Shown: positions 48,448-58,528 of the stretch, piece after piece
How positions within the stretch are numbered: position 1 is the stretch's first letter
Layout of the letters: each line of letters starts with the position of its first letter
NCBI GenBank assembly: GCA_963969395.1
Contig: OZ017797.1
Coordinates: forward strand, 26,164,001 to 26,228,000
From: Pseudoscleropodium purum
Lineage: Eukaryota; Streptophyta; Bryopsida; Hypnales; Brachytheciaceae
Direction of reading: 5' to 3'
Length of the DNA: 64,000 nt
Notes under the pieces: model-generated
What the model was told of the DNA's origin: nothing
The model's input: the letters and a program-made list of their open reading frames with translations, nothing else
The model's database searches: none
Made by a program: the position numbers and the translations under genes

Positions 48448-50664
48448 ATGGTGAGTACCAAGAGTCGGTATTACTGCTCCCCCTCACCAGACCACCCGGA
48501 AAGTGTTTCCACCGCTGACTTTGGGCCAGGGTCGGATACCGACGAGGCTTTTGAGCCTATTTTGGCGTTGGATACCGATCGTAGGCTTCGAGTTTGGAAT
48601 GTGGGCACGTTTGGCGACATGGAGGATGATTTTCGTCATGTTGTGCGAGATAGGTTCTCGGGACGGGCTGGGGGTATCTCCTTGCCCGATTGGCAACTCC
48701 GATTCCAGACATGGATGAAGGAGAAGCGCCAGCGGACACCGTCGTTCAACGACTGGTACGCGTTTGAGTTGTTGCCACAACATTTGGAGCTAGAGGCGCT
48801 TCAGACATACGGGAGGTGGATTGCATTGCACGCAGAGGAATTGCGCCCAGTTGAGGACTATTGGCGCGATCGTGTGGAGTTGGTGACTGCACTCAAGGAG
48901 GCTGCGGTTGCCCGAGTTCCTTCTTTTGGCGATCTGCCTAAGGATGAGGAGGGTTCCGGCTTGGGGGCCATGTCACGTTTGGCTCAAACTACATGGACGG
49001 CATTGGAGGCAGTCGGTCCTCCGCCTCGCTTCAATCCTCTGGCGCAATTTATGGCGCATTTGGAGATGGAGTATGGGGTTTTTTGGCGTGATCAGATGTG
49101 TCGCATCTAGGATTTCCGCCGTGAAAAGGAAGATACCCCACGCACTATGTATACTCGATTATCACGGTTGGCAACGGAGGCTGGTGATGTGTTCACGGAA
49201 CGTCAGCTTGTGAAGATTTTTATCTCCAAGCTAGACAAGCGGATGGTTGAGTTGATCAGCCCACACCTCCTCTTCCAATACGGCGGCAACGCGACCTTGG
49301 CTCAGGCATTTGCCGAGGTGGAAGCGCTTGACCGGGCATTAGGCGTGAGCGAGGCTACAGACTTGGTCACGTCGCTTTTAGAGGCTCCCAAGCCCAAGAA
49401 GCTTGCTACAGCTACAGGTAGTTTGGCGGAGGCACAACCTGAAAAGGTTGTGTATTGCTCGGCTTGTGGAGAGGCCGGTCACACCAAAGGGGACCCCAAT
49501 TGTCCTAAAAAGAAGGGGGCAGGGGCGGGGAAGACTAAGCCCAAGTCCGAGGCGGCCAAACCTGCGGAGAAGACTGGGGGCAAGGGGAAGAAGCTTGTGA
49601 CATGCTTTCATTGTGGCAAGCTCGGCCACAATGATGAGAATTGCTTCATTCTTCATCTTGAGAAGCGCCCGACATCTTCAGGTGGCGGATCAGAGGCTGT
49701 GAAATCACTTCAAGCCGAATTGGCGGAGCTAAAGAAGCAGATGAGCGCGATGGCTTTTTTGGGGCAAGTGGCAGACACACGGCCTGCGGTGAGGGGTCAG
49801 GGCTCATCTTTAGCCCTAGATTGCTACTTGTATGGTGCTTCAGGGGAGGTGGTGGCAGCGGTTGCCACTCGTGCTCAGACCATTGCACAGGCGGTGGCAC
49901 CCTCTTCCATTGTGCCGGGTAGTAGTAATTGTTCACGCCATGTGGTTTTGCTGGACCACATTGGTCAGGCCCGGCTACCTCTTTCGTTCAGCATCGTGAA
50001 TGCGGCTTCTTCTACTACCGCTCCCACATCGAATCCGGTCCCACCGGTTTCTTCTAGTCGTGGAGATGCTGCACACACCTTGGCGTATAAGGTGTTGCAG
50101 TTATCGGTGTTTGTTGGCGTGGACTTTCTCACACCGGATTTTCAACCATCTGGTGTATTCCACTTGGCGGGTAGTATGTTGGAAGGCAAGGTGCCCATTC
50201 CGTCGTTGGAGGTGTCACAGGCAATGACGGCTCCATCCACTAAGGAAGATTTGGTGGCAATGCAGGCCAAGTTGGCGGCGGAGGCTATTTCTGCGTTTGA
50301 GGCCAATGCCACTTCCATACCTATGGAGCAGTCATCCAAGGATCAGTCCTTGGTCTCTGGAGTGGCTTATTTGTCTGATGTTGCAGCCCGGTCGGCACGG
50401 GAGCGACGTAGTGTATGTCCAGGGGTGATACGTTTGGTGAATGACGACGGAGTCATGGTGGTTGGCCGTACGGATGGCAACCCCACTCGAGCTACCCCCC
50501 TACGTGTTATGTTGGATTCCGGGGCTCAGCCAGTGATGATTGGCAAACAGCTAGCCCAAGATTTGGGTCTAGGTGCTTTAGACCTCAAGCCTTGCCCATT
50601 CACCATTGTCACGTCGGTTGGGGGAACGGAGAAGGCCACGGGGTACACCCGACATCCATTATAG
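48448..50664 (+). pseudogene. gag: gag and start of protease (interrupted)
   Basis: The frame starts at ATG 48448 and is broken by TAG at 49108-49110, then stays open to TAG at 50662. The gag part has no strong sequence landmarks up to two zinc knuckles: CSACGEAGHTKGDPNC (variant CX2CX4HX5C, from about 49456) and CFHCGKLGHNDENC (classic CX2CX4HX4C, from about 49602), which would bind element RNA. A retroviral-type aspartic protease follows, with the catalytic triplet in VMLDSGAQPVMIG (Asp codon at 50514). The protease is cut by the second TAG, and its C-terminal part (DILVGQQALYPLG) continues in the next segment in the same frame. Both stops could derive from CAG codons by a single transition. 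Confidence 0.85.
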
Positions 50665-52290
50665 TTGATGTTTGGCGTGGGATCTGGTCCATTGTTTTCA
50701 CATGTCTCTCTTCAGTGCGTTGTGATTGGTGCCACCAACTACGACATTTTGGTAGGTCAGCAGGCACTTTATCCACTCGGCTTTGGGATGGATAACTGGA
50801 CAGAGGAGGCTTGGATTAGGCCTGGGTGGTCTGCTGGTGATGGCAGCAAGGAGCTCATCCCCGTTGTCTTCGCATCTAGCACAGTGACTCCTACGGCGAA
50901 TGCTATGTTTGGGTGCAGTGCTTTGGCATCCGATTTGCCATGTGGTTCTACGCTTCTAGAGGAGACATATGCTTTTATGTCAGGGGTAGTTGAATCACGG
51001 GAACACGTACCACCACAGATCCCTCCACGTCATTGCAAGGATCCGGTTCCACCTTGGGGGATTCAATTGGAGCTCACTCACCGCAGTCGGGAGATTGTGG
51101 ATGCTTTGGATGTTTTGCATTACTTAGAGTATTCTTCTACCCCGTTGTTGGCTCGCACTATTCAGTGGCGTCCACCAGATGAGGGTATTACCCTCGTGGA
51201 GCTCTTTGCCGACATTGGTACAGGGCTAGCGGCGGTGTTAGAAGCTGGGCTCAGAGTACGACGGTACATTCATATGGATAGTGGCTTTGCGGCCAACTGT
51301 GCCGCTCACCATCACATCCAACGTCTTTTGGCGTTGTATCTAGAGCAGTTACCACCTTCTGAGATTCGAGGGTGTTTTGGTAAATTGCCACGTAATGTGA
51401 CCTTGATTAGTGAAGATGATCTTCGCCGATTGGGTCACGTGGACTTGGTGATTGCCGGATGGCCTTGCCAAGGCCATTTACGGGCAGGCAATGGACGTGG
51501 CTTGGATGATCCACGGTCGGGGCTCTTTGCGGATTTGCTTAGGCTCATCCAGTGGTGGATTACCCACCAATCGATGCCACCGGGGTACATTTTTGAGAAT
51601 GTACCTCCACTGGGGGATACACGGACGAAGGTGCGTGAGGATGGGGCATACATCCATCACCTTTTTGGTCCCCCCATGTATGTTGATGCCGTGGCGTTGG
51701 GCTCTTACGCCCATCGGCCACGTTGGATTTGGACCAACTTGGCATCATCGGCAACGCTCACATCTGCACTTGCACAAGTGCAACGACCCGTGCAGCGTGA
51801 GGTGGATGACATCTTGGACGACCATCGTATTTCCATAGAGGTTACCAAGGATGATGAGCCACCTTTGGCTGTGGTAAACCGCGTTGGTTTCACACGGGGG
51901 GCATTTCCCACATTGATGTGCTACCCTGGGTCTTTTGCCTTTAGGACACGCGGTCTGGGTATGGTTTGGGACTCTACTTTCCAAACTTACGAGGAGCCTT
52001 CAGCCAATGAGAGGGAGCGAGCCATGGGCTTTTTGACAGGCACCACTACGGCACCGGATCTCTCTGAGGGCCAACGTCGTTATTTGTTGGGTCAAGCTAT
52101 TGACCTTAACACTCTTGTTTGGGTTTGTGGCCTCTGTTTCGCCTTTCAGCACCGTTCACATGACCAGCCACACGTGCTGGGGGCAGACTTTGATGGTCAG
52201 GGGGCAGCGGTGCCACATCTCACAAAGAGCAAGGAAGCGGAGTTGCTTTTTCGTTTGGAGAGGCACGTAGATGAGGAGCTTCGTGCTTAG
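50665..52290 (+). pseudogene. Protease end plus DNMT3-like cytosine-5 DNA methyltransferase domain
   Basis: Open for 541 codons in the gag-pol frame. Residues 1-45 are the end of the protease. From about residue 175 a cytosine-5 methyltransferase domain runs to about 490: motif I VELFADIGTG (178-187), motif IV GWPCQGHLRAG with the catalytic cysteine at 268 (codon 51466-51468), motif VI FENVPPLGD (Glu 311), motif VIII SYAHRPRWIWTNL, motif IX around ERERAMGFL, and motif X LLGQAIDLNTLVWV. Motif order is I to X, not rearranged as in plant DRM enzymes. The AHRxRxxWxNL phrase at motif VIII resembles DNMT3-type de novo enzymes. All key residues visible here are intact. The segment between VIII and IX would be target recognition. 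The enzyme would methylate cytosines in DNA, possibly element cDNA or integration sites; that role is inference. A TAG ends the segment. Confidence 0.9.
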
Positions 52291-52881
52291 TGTGTCTTTG
52301 TAGCCTTGGCCGAGGACTTTGGTAGAGAGGATGCTGGGGATATCTTTTCCCGGTTTTATCATCACAATATGGGATTTTATGTGGATCCCGTGAGTGAGAA
52401 GGTTGGGGGCATGAATGCCCTCTTTGCTACTAAGTAGCAATCATCGGTCGTGCTGGTACGCAGTGAGTCTTCTACGGTGGAGAAGGAGACCACGGAGTTT
52501 GATGATTGGCCTTTGGAGTTAGGGCCACATCTTACCAGTGCCGAGATATGAAGGGTGCGAGCGTTCATACGTTCGTATCGTAGCTGTTTTGCCTTTAGTC
52601 TCCATGATTTGGAGGGCTATAAAGGCAAACCCATTCACATTGAGTTGGAGGACGACCACCCGATCTTCCGACGCTCGTACAAGCTCAATATTTCAGAGAA
52701 AGTTGGCGTGCAGACTCGTTGTCAGGAGTTGTTGGCCGCCAGCTTGATTGAGCTCTCTAACAGTGAATATGCTTGTGCCACAGTTATGCCATCGAAGAAG
52801 GATATCTTTGGCAACTGGACGGAGAAACGGATGTGTGGCGATTATAGACCGGTCAACCGCAAGACCAAGTCAGACCAGTAA
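52291..52881 (+). pseudogene. pol: Linker and N-terminal part of reverse transcriptase (broken)
   Basis: Continues the same frame after the TAG at 52288, with further stops at 52435 (TAG), 52549 (TGA) and 52879 (TAA). The first ~100 codons are an unrecognised linker. The N-terminal reverse-transcriptase part then shows HIELEDDHPIFRRSYKLN, a segment ELLAASLIELSNSEYACATV, and MCGDYRPVN. After TKSDQ a small deletion shifts the frame, so the rest of the domain is read one frame over. Confidence 0.85.
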
Positions 52882-52884
52882 CCG

Positions 52885-54379
52885 GTAGGAGTTATTTGAT
52901 GCGGTGGGCCACGCTAGAGTATTTAGTACTCTAGATTTGCGGTCTGGTTATCATCAGTTACCATTGATGGTGGATGACCGAGTGAAGACTGCATTCTGGG
53001 GAGTTGATCTGGATGGGAGAGATCAACTCTACCATTGGAAGTTTCTCCCATTTGGCCTCAAGAACGCACCCGCTGAGTTTCAGAGGGTGATGGACCGGGT
53101 GTTGACCGGTTTACCGTTTGCTCAATGCTACATCGATGATGTTATCATTTTTAGTAGCAACCCACAAGAGCATGTGAGGCATCTTCAGGAGGTATTTGAG
53201 AGATTACGGCAGTGGGGATTGCGTTTGCACCATGGCAAGTGCAAGTTCTTCCACGACCGGTTGCCATATTTGGGACACATGATTGTTCCAGGGGGTCTTG
53301 GCGTACAGCAGGCCAAGGTGGATGCATTGCAAAAGATTCCTGCCCCAACCGACGTGTCACGGCTTCGAGCTTTTCTTGGCTTGGCGAATTACTATCGCCG
53401 ATTTGTCAAGAACTTTAGCTTGATTGCTAAACCGTTGACTATTCTCACAAGAAAGGATCAACCATGGACTTGGGGGTGCGAGCAGGAGCATGCATTTGCT
53501 ACCTTGAAGCTGAAGCTCGGTTCAGCTCCTGTATTGCGGCGTCCGGATGCAACATGGCCCTTTCAATTGCACACAGACTGGAGTGCGGTGGGATTGGGTG
53601 CAGTATTGACTCAGAAGGATGAGGAAGGACGGGAGTATGTTGTTGCTTTTGCTTCTAGGAGCAACAACAATGCGGAGTCCAACTATTCATCCTATGAGGG
53701 GGAAGCTTTGGCAGCGGTTTGGGCCATAGCTCATTTTAGGCCTTATTTGTATGGGCAACGTTTTACGTTGGTGACCGACCACCAGCCTTTGAAGTGGCTC
53801 ATGGAGTCTGACAAGCTCACTGGCAAGCTTTCCAGGTGGGCTTTATTGCTTCAAGAGTATGATTTTGAGGTTGTACATCGGGCCGACATCACCAACTTGG
53901 ATGCAGATGGTCTTTCTCGCAATCCAAGTCCTTTGGAAGAGGATGTGACTGGTGCTAGGTGGCATGGGAATTGTGATAGGGAGTCGGTTCCGGGGTGGCA
54001 TGCAGCGGCTTATCTCACCTTGATGTCTGGCTCCGCATCGACGTTGGTTGACTTGACAACGGATGAGGAACCAGACAAGGCCCAAGTTGTTAGCGATGTG
54101 TGGGAAGACATTCCAGTCTTGCACAAGCTACAACATGGGATGCTTCCACCCGCACTTTCGGCTATGAAGCGCGATCGAGTTGAACACCGGATAACAAGGT
54201 TTCGTTGGGAGAACGGCCTTCTATTTCGGGTGTGGCCAAATGGGACTAGGCGCATAGTTCCCAGGCCAGATCAGAGGGCTTCATTGGTACGGCAAGTACA
54301 CGAAGACCTTGGTCATTTTGGTGTGCGACGGACTCATTCGATGTTGCGCAGCCAGTATTGGTGGACCGGCATGTATTAG
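52885..54379 (+). pseudogene. pol: Reverse transcriptase, RNase H and integrase zinc finger
   Basis: Continues the polymerase in a frame shifted relative to the segment before it. Reverse-transcriptase landmarks: STLDLRSGYHQ, FLPFGLKNAPAEFQRVM, and the catalytic YIDD at 53129-53140. RNase H landmarks: LHTDWSAVGLGAVL, SSYEGEALA and VTDHQPLKWL, with acidic residues in place. The integrase begins with an HHCC zinc finger (HEDLGHFGVRRTH ...), interrupted by TAG at 54377 between its histidines and cysteines. The family would copy element RNA into DNA in virus-like particles. Confidence 0.93.
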
Positions 54380-55570
54380 CAGGTCGCCACTTATGTTTCA
54401 CGGTGTGAGGTGTGTGATCAGGTATGATCCAGCTTCAACACTTTATCACCGCAGTTGCAACCTTTGCCCATTATGGGATTGGGCTATCGTTGGTCCTTGG
54501 ACTTTACTGGTCCACTTGTTGTGACTCCACGTGGAGCCAAGTATGTCTTGGTGATGGTGGAGCATTTCAGCAAGTGGATTGAGCTTGTGGCTCTTCCATA
54601 GAACTCTTCAGAGTTGGCGGCCATGGCATTCCTCGATCGAGTGTTGGCTCGTTTTGGAGCCCCAGCTGAGGTTTTGACTGATCAGGGGCGAGAGTTCCTT
54701 GGGGCTTTTGAAGCTTTGTGTACCAAGGCTTTGATTGACCATCGTACCACTTCTCGGGATCATCCGGAAGCAGACAGTTTGGCGGAGCGTGTGCTTCAGA
54801 CCGTGAAACGAGGCCTACGGAAGTATGGATTACTCCAAGGTGGCCACCGTGATTGGGATCTGATGATACCATGGATCACCATGGGGTATCGGTTTAGTCG
54901 ACAGGCTTCACTAGTTGCTGTCAGTCCGTATCAGTTGTTATACGGACGGGAGCCCATTCTACCCTGTTCTGTACGGGAGAAGTTGGCTCCTGTTGTGGAT
55001 TTGGATGATCCAGAGGTGTGGATCCAGTGTTTGCATGACCGAGCGGAGTTCTTCAAGCGGGCCATGCCGATGGCCATGGAGAATTTATCCATTGCTCAGC
55101 ATCGCGACAAGCTACGGTACGCTCGCATTCGTAGCGGCGCCTACCGACCTCAGTTGCGACGTTTTTCCACGGGGGATTACGTTTATTTGCAGCGTAAGGC
55201 GCCCACGACGTTGGACGTCAAGGCTGGACGGACCATTCTTCGCGTGAAGAATGTGTTGCCCAGTGGTATTTTATTGTTGGAAGGCATGGATGGCCGAGAG
55301 TGTCAGGAGCACTCTAAAAATTGTACTCCTTGCCATTTACCCATTGATGGCTCCGTTCATCCTGAGTTGGCCGTTGTGCCAGAGGGCCTTCCATGTTTTG
55401 TGTGTGGTGAGAAGAAGGGCGCTGCTACCATGTTATTGTGCGATCATTGCCAGCGTGGATGGCATATGGCTTGCTTGACGCCGCCTCTTTCTACTCTACT
55501 GTTCGGGGATTGGACTTGTCCTCGTTGTAGGGGGTCTTCTAACCATGTTTCACGTAGTGAACTGGCTTGA
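54380..55570 (+). pseudogene. pol: Integrase catalytic core with C-terminal PHD finger
   Basis: Same frame as the preceding segment. After the cysteines of the zinc finger (CEVCDQ) come a TGA at 54425 and a TAG at 54599. The DDE core is present: SLDFTGP, VLTDQGREF and LAERVLQ. A GDYVYLQRKAP segment follows, as in the usual GPY/F region. The last ~60 residues form a PHD finger: CFVC, MLLCDHCQRGWHMACLTPPL, WTCPRC, a full C4HC3 zinc pattern (55394 to about 55528). In chromoviruses this position holds a chromodomain. PHD fingers typically read histone H3 tails, so this one could steer integration to particular chromatin; that is inference. The frame ends at TGA 55568-55570. Confidence 0.92.
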
Positions 55571-55885
55571 CTTCCTCGTGGACTTTCACTAGTGTGGTGT
55601 GTTGCCATCTAGTTAGAGTTCTTGGTTTTGTTTCAGACATAGGCAACGTGAAGATTGACCAAGGGATTGACAACAAAGTTGCCTAAGGCGATTAAAGATG
55701 GGGCTCACATTGCACCCGGCCTACCCTCTCTTTGTTACTTCTCCATATGCTTATTGATTCGGCGATGGATTACCTTTTGACTAGATGCGTATAGTTGTTG
55801 CAGCGACATCACCGTGGCGATAGTCTATGTTGTGTTGTTTGGTCCTAGCGAATTTGAGGGGCTCTTTATCCACTAGGGGGGGCAC
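55571..55885 (+). other. Retrotransposon 3' untranslated region with polypurine tract
   Basis: Non-coding stretch ending in aggggggg at 55875-55882, a candidate polypurine tract for plus-strand priming. Normally the LTR begins right after it, but here ~110 bp intervene. Confidence 0.6.
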
Positions 55886-55990
55886 TCAAGGGTATACTTA
55901 GCATAGATGTGTTTGACTATGCTTTTTGTTTGTTTGATGTTGGTTGAGACTCTCGATCTATTGTGGTTATCGATCTTTCTTTACACGACA
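55886..55990. repeat. 105-bp segment, extra copy of the right LTR end
   Basis: tcaagggtatacttagcata ... tttacacgaca here is nearly identical to 56354-56458, with three or four substitutions. It sits between the polypurine tract and the start of the right LTR. Confidence 0.9.
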
Positions 55991-55992
55991 GC

Positions 55993-56458
55993 TGTCACAA
56001 GAGGTGGCGTCGGGGGCCTCTCCACATCGTAGTGTTTTAGCGTAGGTTAGTTGTTGCTAATCTACGTGTGTGTGTAACGTGCGACCGGCACACCTCATTC
56101 ATCCTACGGATGAGTTTAATCCATTAGGATTTTGTGTGTGTGTGTGTATAGTGGCGCACACGTGCTTGGCTTGACGTCTTTGTCAAGTCAAGCTTTGTGA
56201 GTGAGTTAGAGAGTGTTAGTGATTACCATTGCTTGTAAGTGATTGTTTGTCATTAGTGAAGGCTCCGCATTCTCTCATACTTCTTACACTCGTTGATTCT
56301 CTCTTTGTGGAGTGTGTGTCGCTTGACTACTCTTATGATTTGCAACATACTCTTCAAGGGTATACTTAGCATAGTTGTATTTGACTATGCTTTTCGTTTG
56401 TTTGATGTTGGTTGAGACTCTCGATCTATTGTGGTTATCGATCTTTCTTTACACGACA
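55993..56458 (+). repeat. Right LTR
   Basis: Begins TGTCACAAGAGG and ends ACACGACA, giving inverted TGTC/GACA ends. The first 360 bp match the left LTR; the last ~106 bp do not occur there. TAAC follows directly, matching the four bases before the left LTR. Confidence 0.85.
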
Positions 56459-56900
56459 TAACTTACAAGCTTTAAAAAGCACCCTCTAACATATAGGTAC
56501 ATTTTTCTTTCTTCATTGCACTGTCAAAAGTAATATACATTTCAAGAGGTGGGCAATAGTTTTCATATCCACAACATTTATACTTTAAAAATTCACAACT
56601 AATTTAAAAGAAGTCCCCAAAATATGAAATGACTTGGGTTAAATGCCAATCCCATTTTTTCCTTTTCTATCATACAATTAATCTCAAAGTGAACTCTAGT
56701 TTGTAGAAGGGGCATTAAAGGAAGATTTAATTAAGAATAATAAAAAAGAAGCACAACACCAAATTCCAACAAACTAAGTTTGGGTGTTTATAAGGGCTTC
56801 ATCTTGTGCTTTCTTAAACTCCAGCTCCTAATCCCTCAGTCAATGCACTTTATGATTAACTTTGATATTTTACTGAAAAATATTTCAAGGACTAAGTTTT

Positions 56901-57124
56901 GGCCAAAGAGGATTGATCCCTCTATTGCCCTATGTTTTACCCTTGTAGAAAACCCTAAAGTTTTTTTATTTGCCACATATGATAAAATTTGCAAATTCTG
57001 AACTCATATTTGCAACCACAAACTTCAATTATGTGAGGAGACAAAATTTAAGTGGCACAAAATAGGGGATAATTTTGACATTTACCCTCTGGTGAGGCAA
57101 TAGAGGGGTCAATCCTCCCTGGCC
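56901..57124. mobile_element. MITE-like element, GGCCAGGGAGG family, copy 2 (224 bp)
   Basis: Left end ggccaaagaggattgatccc and right end reversed ggccagggaggattgacccc, both followed by tctattgcc. The interior is similar to 40607-40845 in the same orientation. Confidence 0.75.
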
Positions 57125-58401
57125 GAGTTGGAGTTCCTCCCGCATGCGATCCGATCTCAAAGGCACGCCAGCTACGTCACTCTTCGCAAAAGCCTCCTCC
57201 CCGTCGGTGCAGAGTCCGTAACACCCACCCCAGGAACTTATCCTCTGTTTGAGGACCGACAGGGTGAAAACGCAACCCCACCCTGTCTGTGCTGAGTGGC
57301 AGTGAGTCACCCCAGCCACCAGAAATCAGCACAGCTTTTGATGCTGATCTCAACGTTCGGCAGTTGCAAGATCAAATACCTTTGTTACAGGCTTTGGTTT
57401 GCAAACAAGCTGCACAGGCTAGGGGCCACACTGACTGCCAGCTTGCTAGCTAGCTAATAACCGACGCTACCACTTTCCAAATCTTCGGGACACGGTCAGA
57501 CAACCGAAGGCGCTAACAATCTTAGCTAGCTGCCAGAACTCAAACCCCCATCACGTACAGCTTCTAATTTCCTGTTTCGGCTTGTCGATCTGCCTGCTGA
57601 AAAAAACGCTGATCGAAATGAACGAGCACTCCTCCGGGCATTTCTACTGTAGCTTTTTCCCCAAAGAATGGTGTGAAGAGTAAAAGCTAGGCTGGCAAAC
57701 CTATTACGAAACGATCGACGGTTCCACCTGGTGTCAGAAATGCCCGGAGGAGCTCACGCCGACGGTTCAGCCTGGGCCGAGGCAGGCTAATAAAGAGATA
57801 GATGCCAAACAGGCCTGTGAATTGAAAACTACCCGAGCGAAAAACATCGTTCTTGCACCCAGTGTCTCGAAAATCTTGACAATCAATCCTCTGGCGGTCC
57901 TCGCTTCAATTCATCGCTGAAATGGGAGAAACGGCGTGATTCCTTTGAGCCATCGAATCTCTGCCTTCCGGGCGTTGTTGGGACTGGGTAATTCAGTTAA
58001 CAGTTACGTAAACAATCGGTGCCCGGGTTCCATCGGATGTGCTTAGTATATATGATCTCCTACACGTCTAGATAACTGACGTCCCCATCAGCTTCGAATC
58101 TGTTCCACGAAGTCTGGTCTGGTAGGCGATGCAGTGGGCCATCAAAGAGAGAGTCCTGCTTGCAACAAACACCTAAACTTATCAAACAGGGAGCGCAAAT
58201 TTCAGTGCAGACGTGGAGGGAGGGAGGGAGTGGGAGAAGGAATATAATTCCGGGCACTATGATAGGTGCGTGCGTGACTGTCATCTTCGGAATCTACTAG
58301 CTAGGGTTCCACCTGCCTGCAACGTTTTGTTTTGGCAGGTCTGCACAACGTAGAATTTCTCATTTAGGTCAAATTCGTGAGTGAAAAAGTCTGGAGGTCG
58401 A
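57125..58401. other. GC-richer intergenic stretch, no gene recognised
   Basis: Composition rises here, but no long frame or recognisable RNA gene was seen. It contains a perfect 17-bp inverted repeat (57629-57645 and 57736-57752, ctcctccgggcatttct and its complement) with about 90 nt between the arms. Confidence 0.4.
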
Positions 58402-58528
58402 TTAGAAGATTTTGGGGGCCTTTGGATGCCTGCGAGTTTTTAGGATGCCTGCGGGGAACAGGTTTAGGGGAACAGCTGCAGGGGAACAGGCCCGAAACAG
58501 GCTTCTGGACCCCCCAAAACTCTTCTAA
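58402..58528. mobile_element. MITE-like element, TTAGAAGA family, short copy (127 bp)
   Basis: Ends ttagaagattttgggggcc and, reversed, ttagaagagttttggggggtcc. The GC-rich interior repeats ggatgcctgcg and ggggaacag phrases. Closest to the copy at 20999-21283. Confidence 0.75.

Larger units (their letters stand above)
46934..56458 (+). mobile_element. Ty3/Gypsy LTR retrotransposon carrying a DNA methyltransferase and a PHD finger
   Basis: A 9.5-kb element bounded by TGTC ... GACA and flanked by TAAC (46930-46933 and 56459-56462), a likely 4-bp target duplication. Domain order is gag zinc knuckles, aspartic protease, cytosine-5 methyltransferase, reverse transcriptase, RNase H, integrase, PHD finger. 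Integrase after RNase H places it in Ty3/Gypsy (Metaviridae). A guanine-rich polypurine tract lies at 55875-55882. No primer-binding site was recognised after the left LTR. The LTRs differ by roughly 14 substitutions over about 360 bp by eye, nearly all transitions, so the insertion is not recent. In-frame stops at 49108, 50662, 52288, 52435, 52549, 54377, 54425 and 54599 and a frameshift near 52880 make this copy non-functional. Confidence 0.95.

Noticed and set aside
49108..49110. Programmed stop-codon readthrough between gag and pol
   Set aside because: The TAG lies inside gag, upstream of the zinc knuckles, not at a gag-pol junction, and other stops follow.
49108..54601. UAG read as glutamine (altered genetic code)
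   Set aside because: Six in-frame TAG codons raised the idea. However, the element also has TGA stops and a frameshift, and the host genes read cleanly with standard TGA or TAA stops. Decay of CAG codons explains the pattern better, although no host gene here ends in TAG to test it directly.
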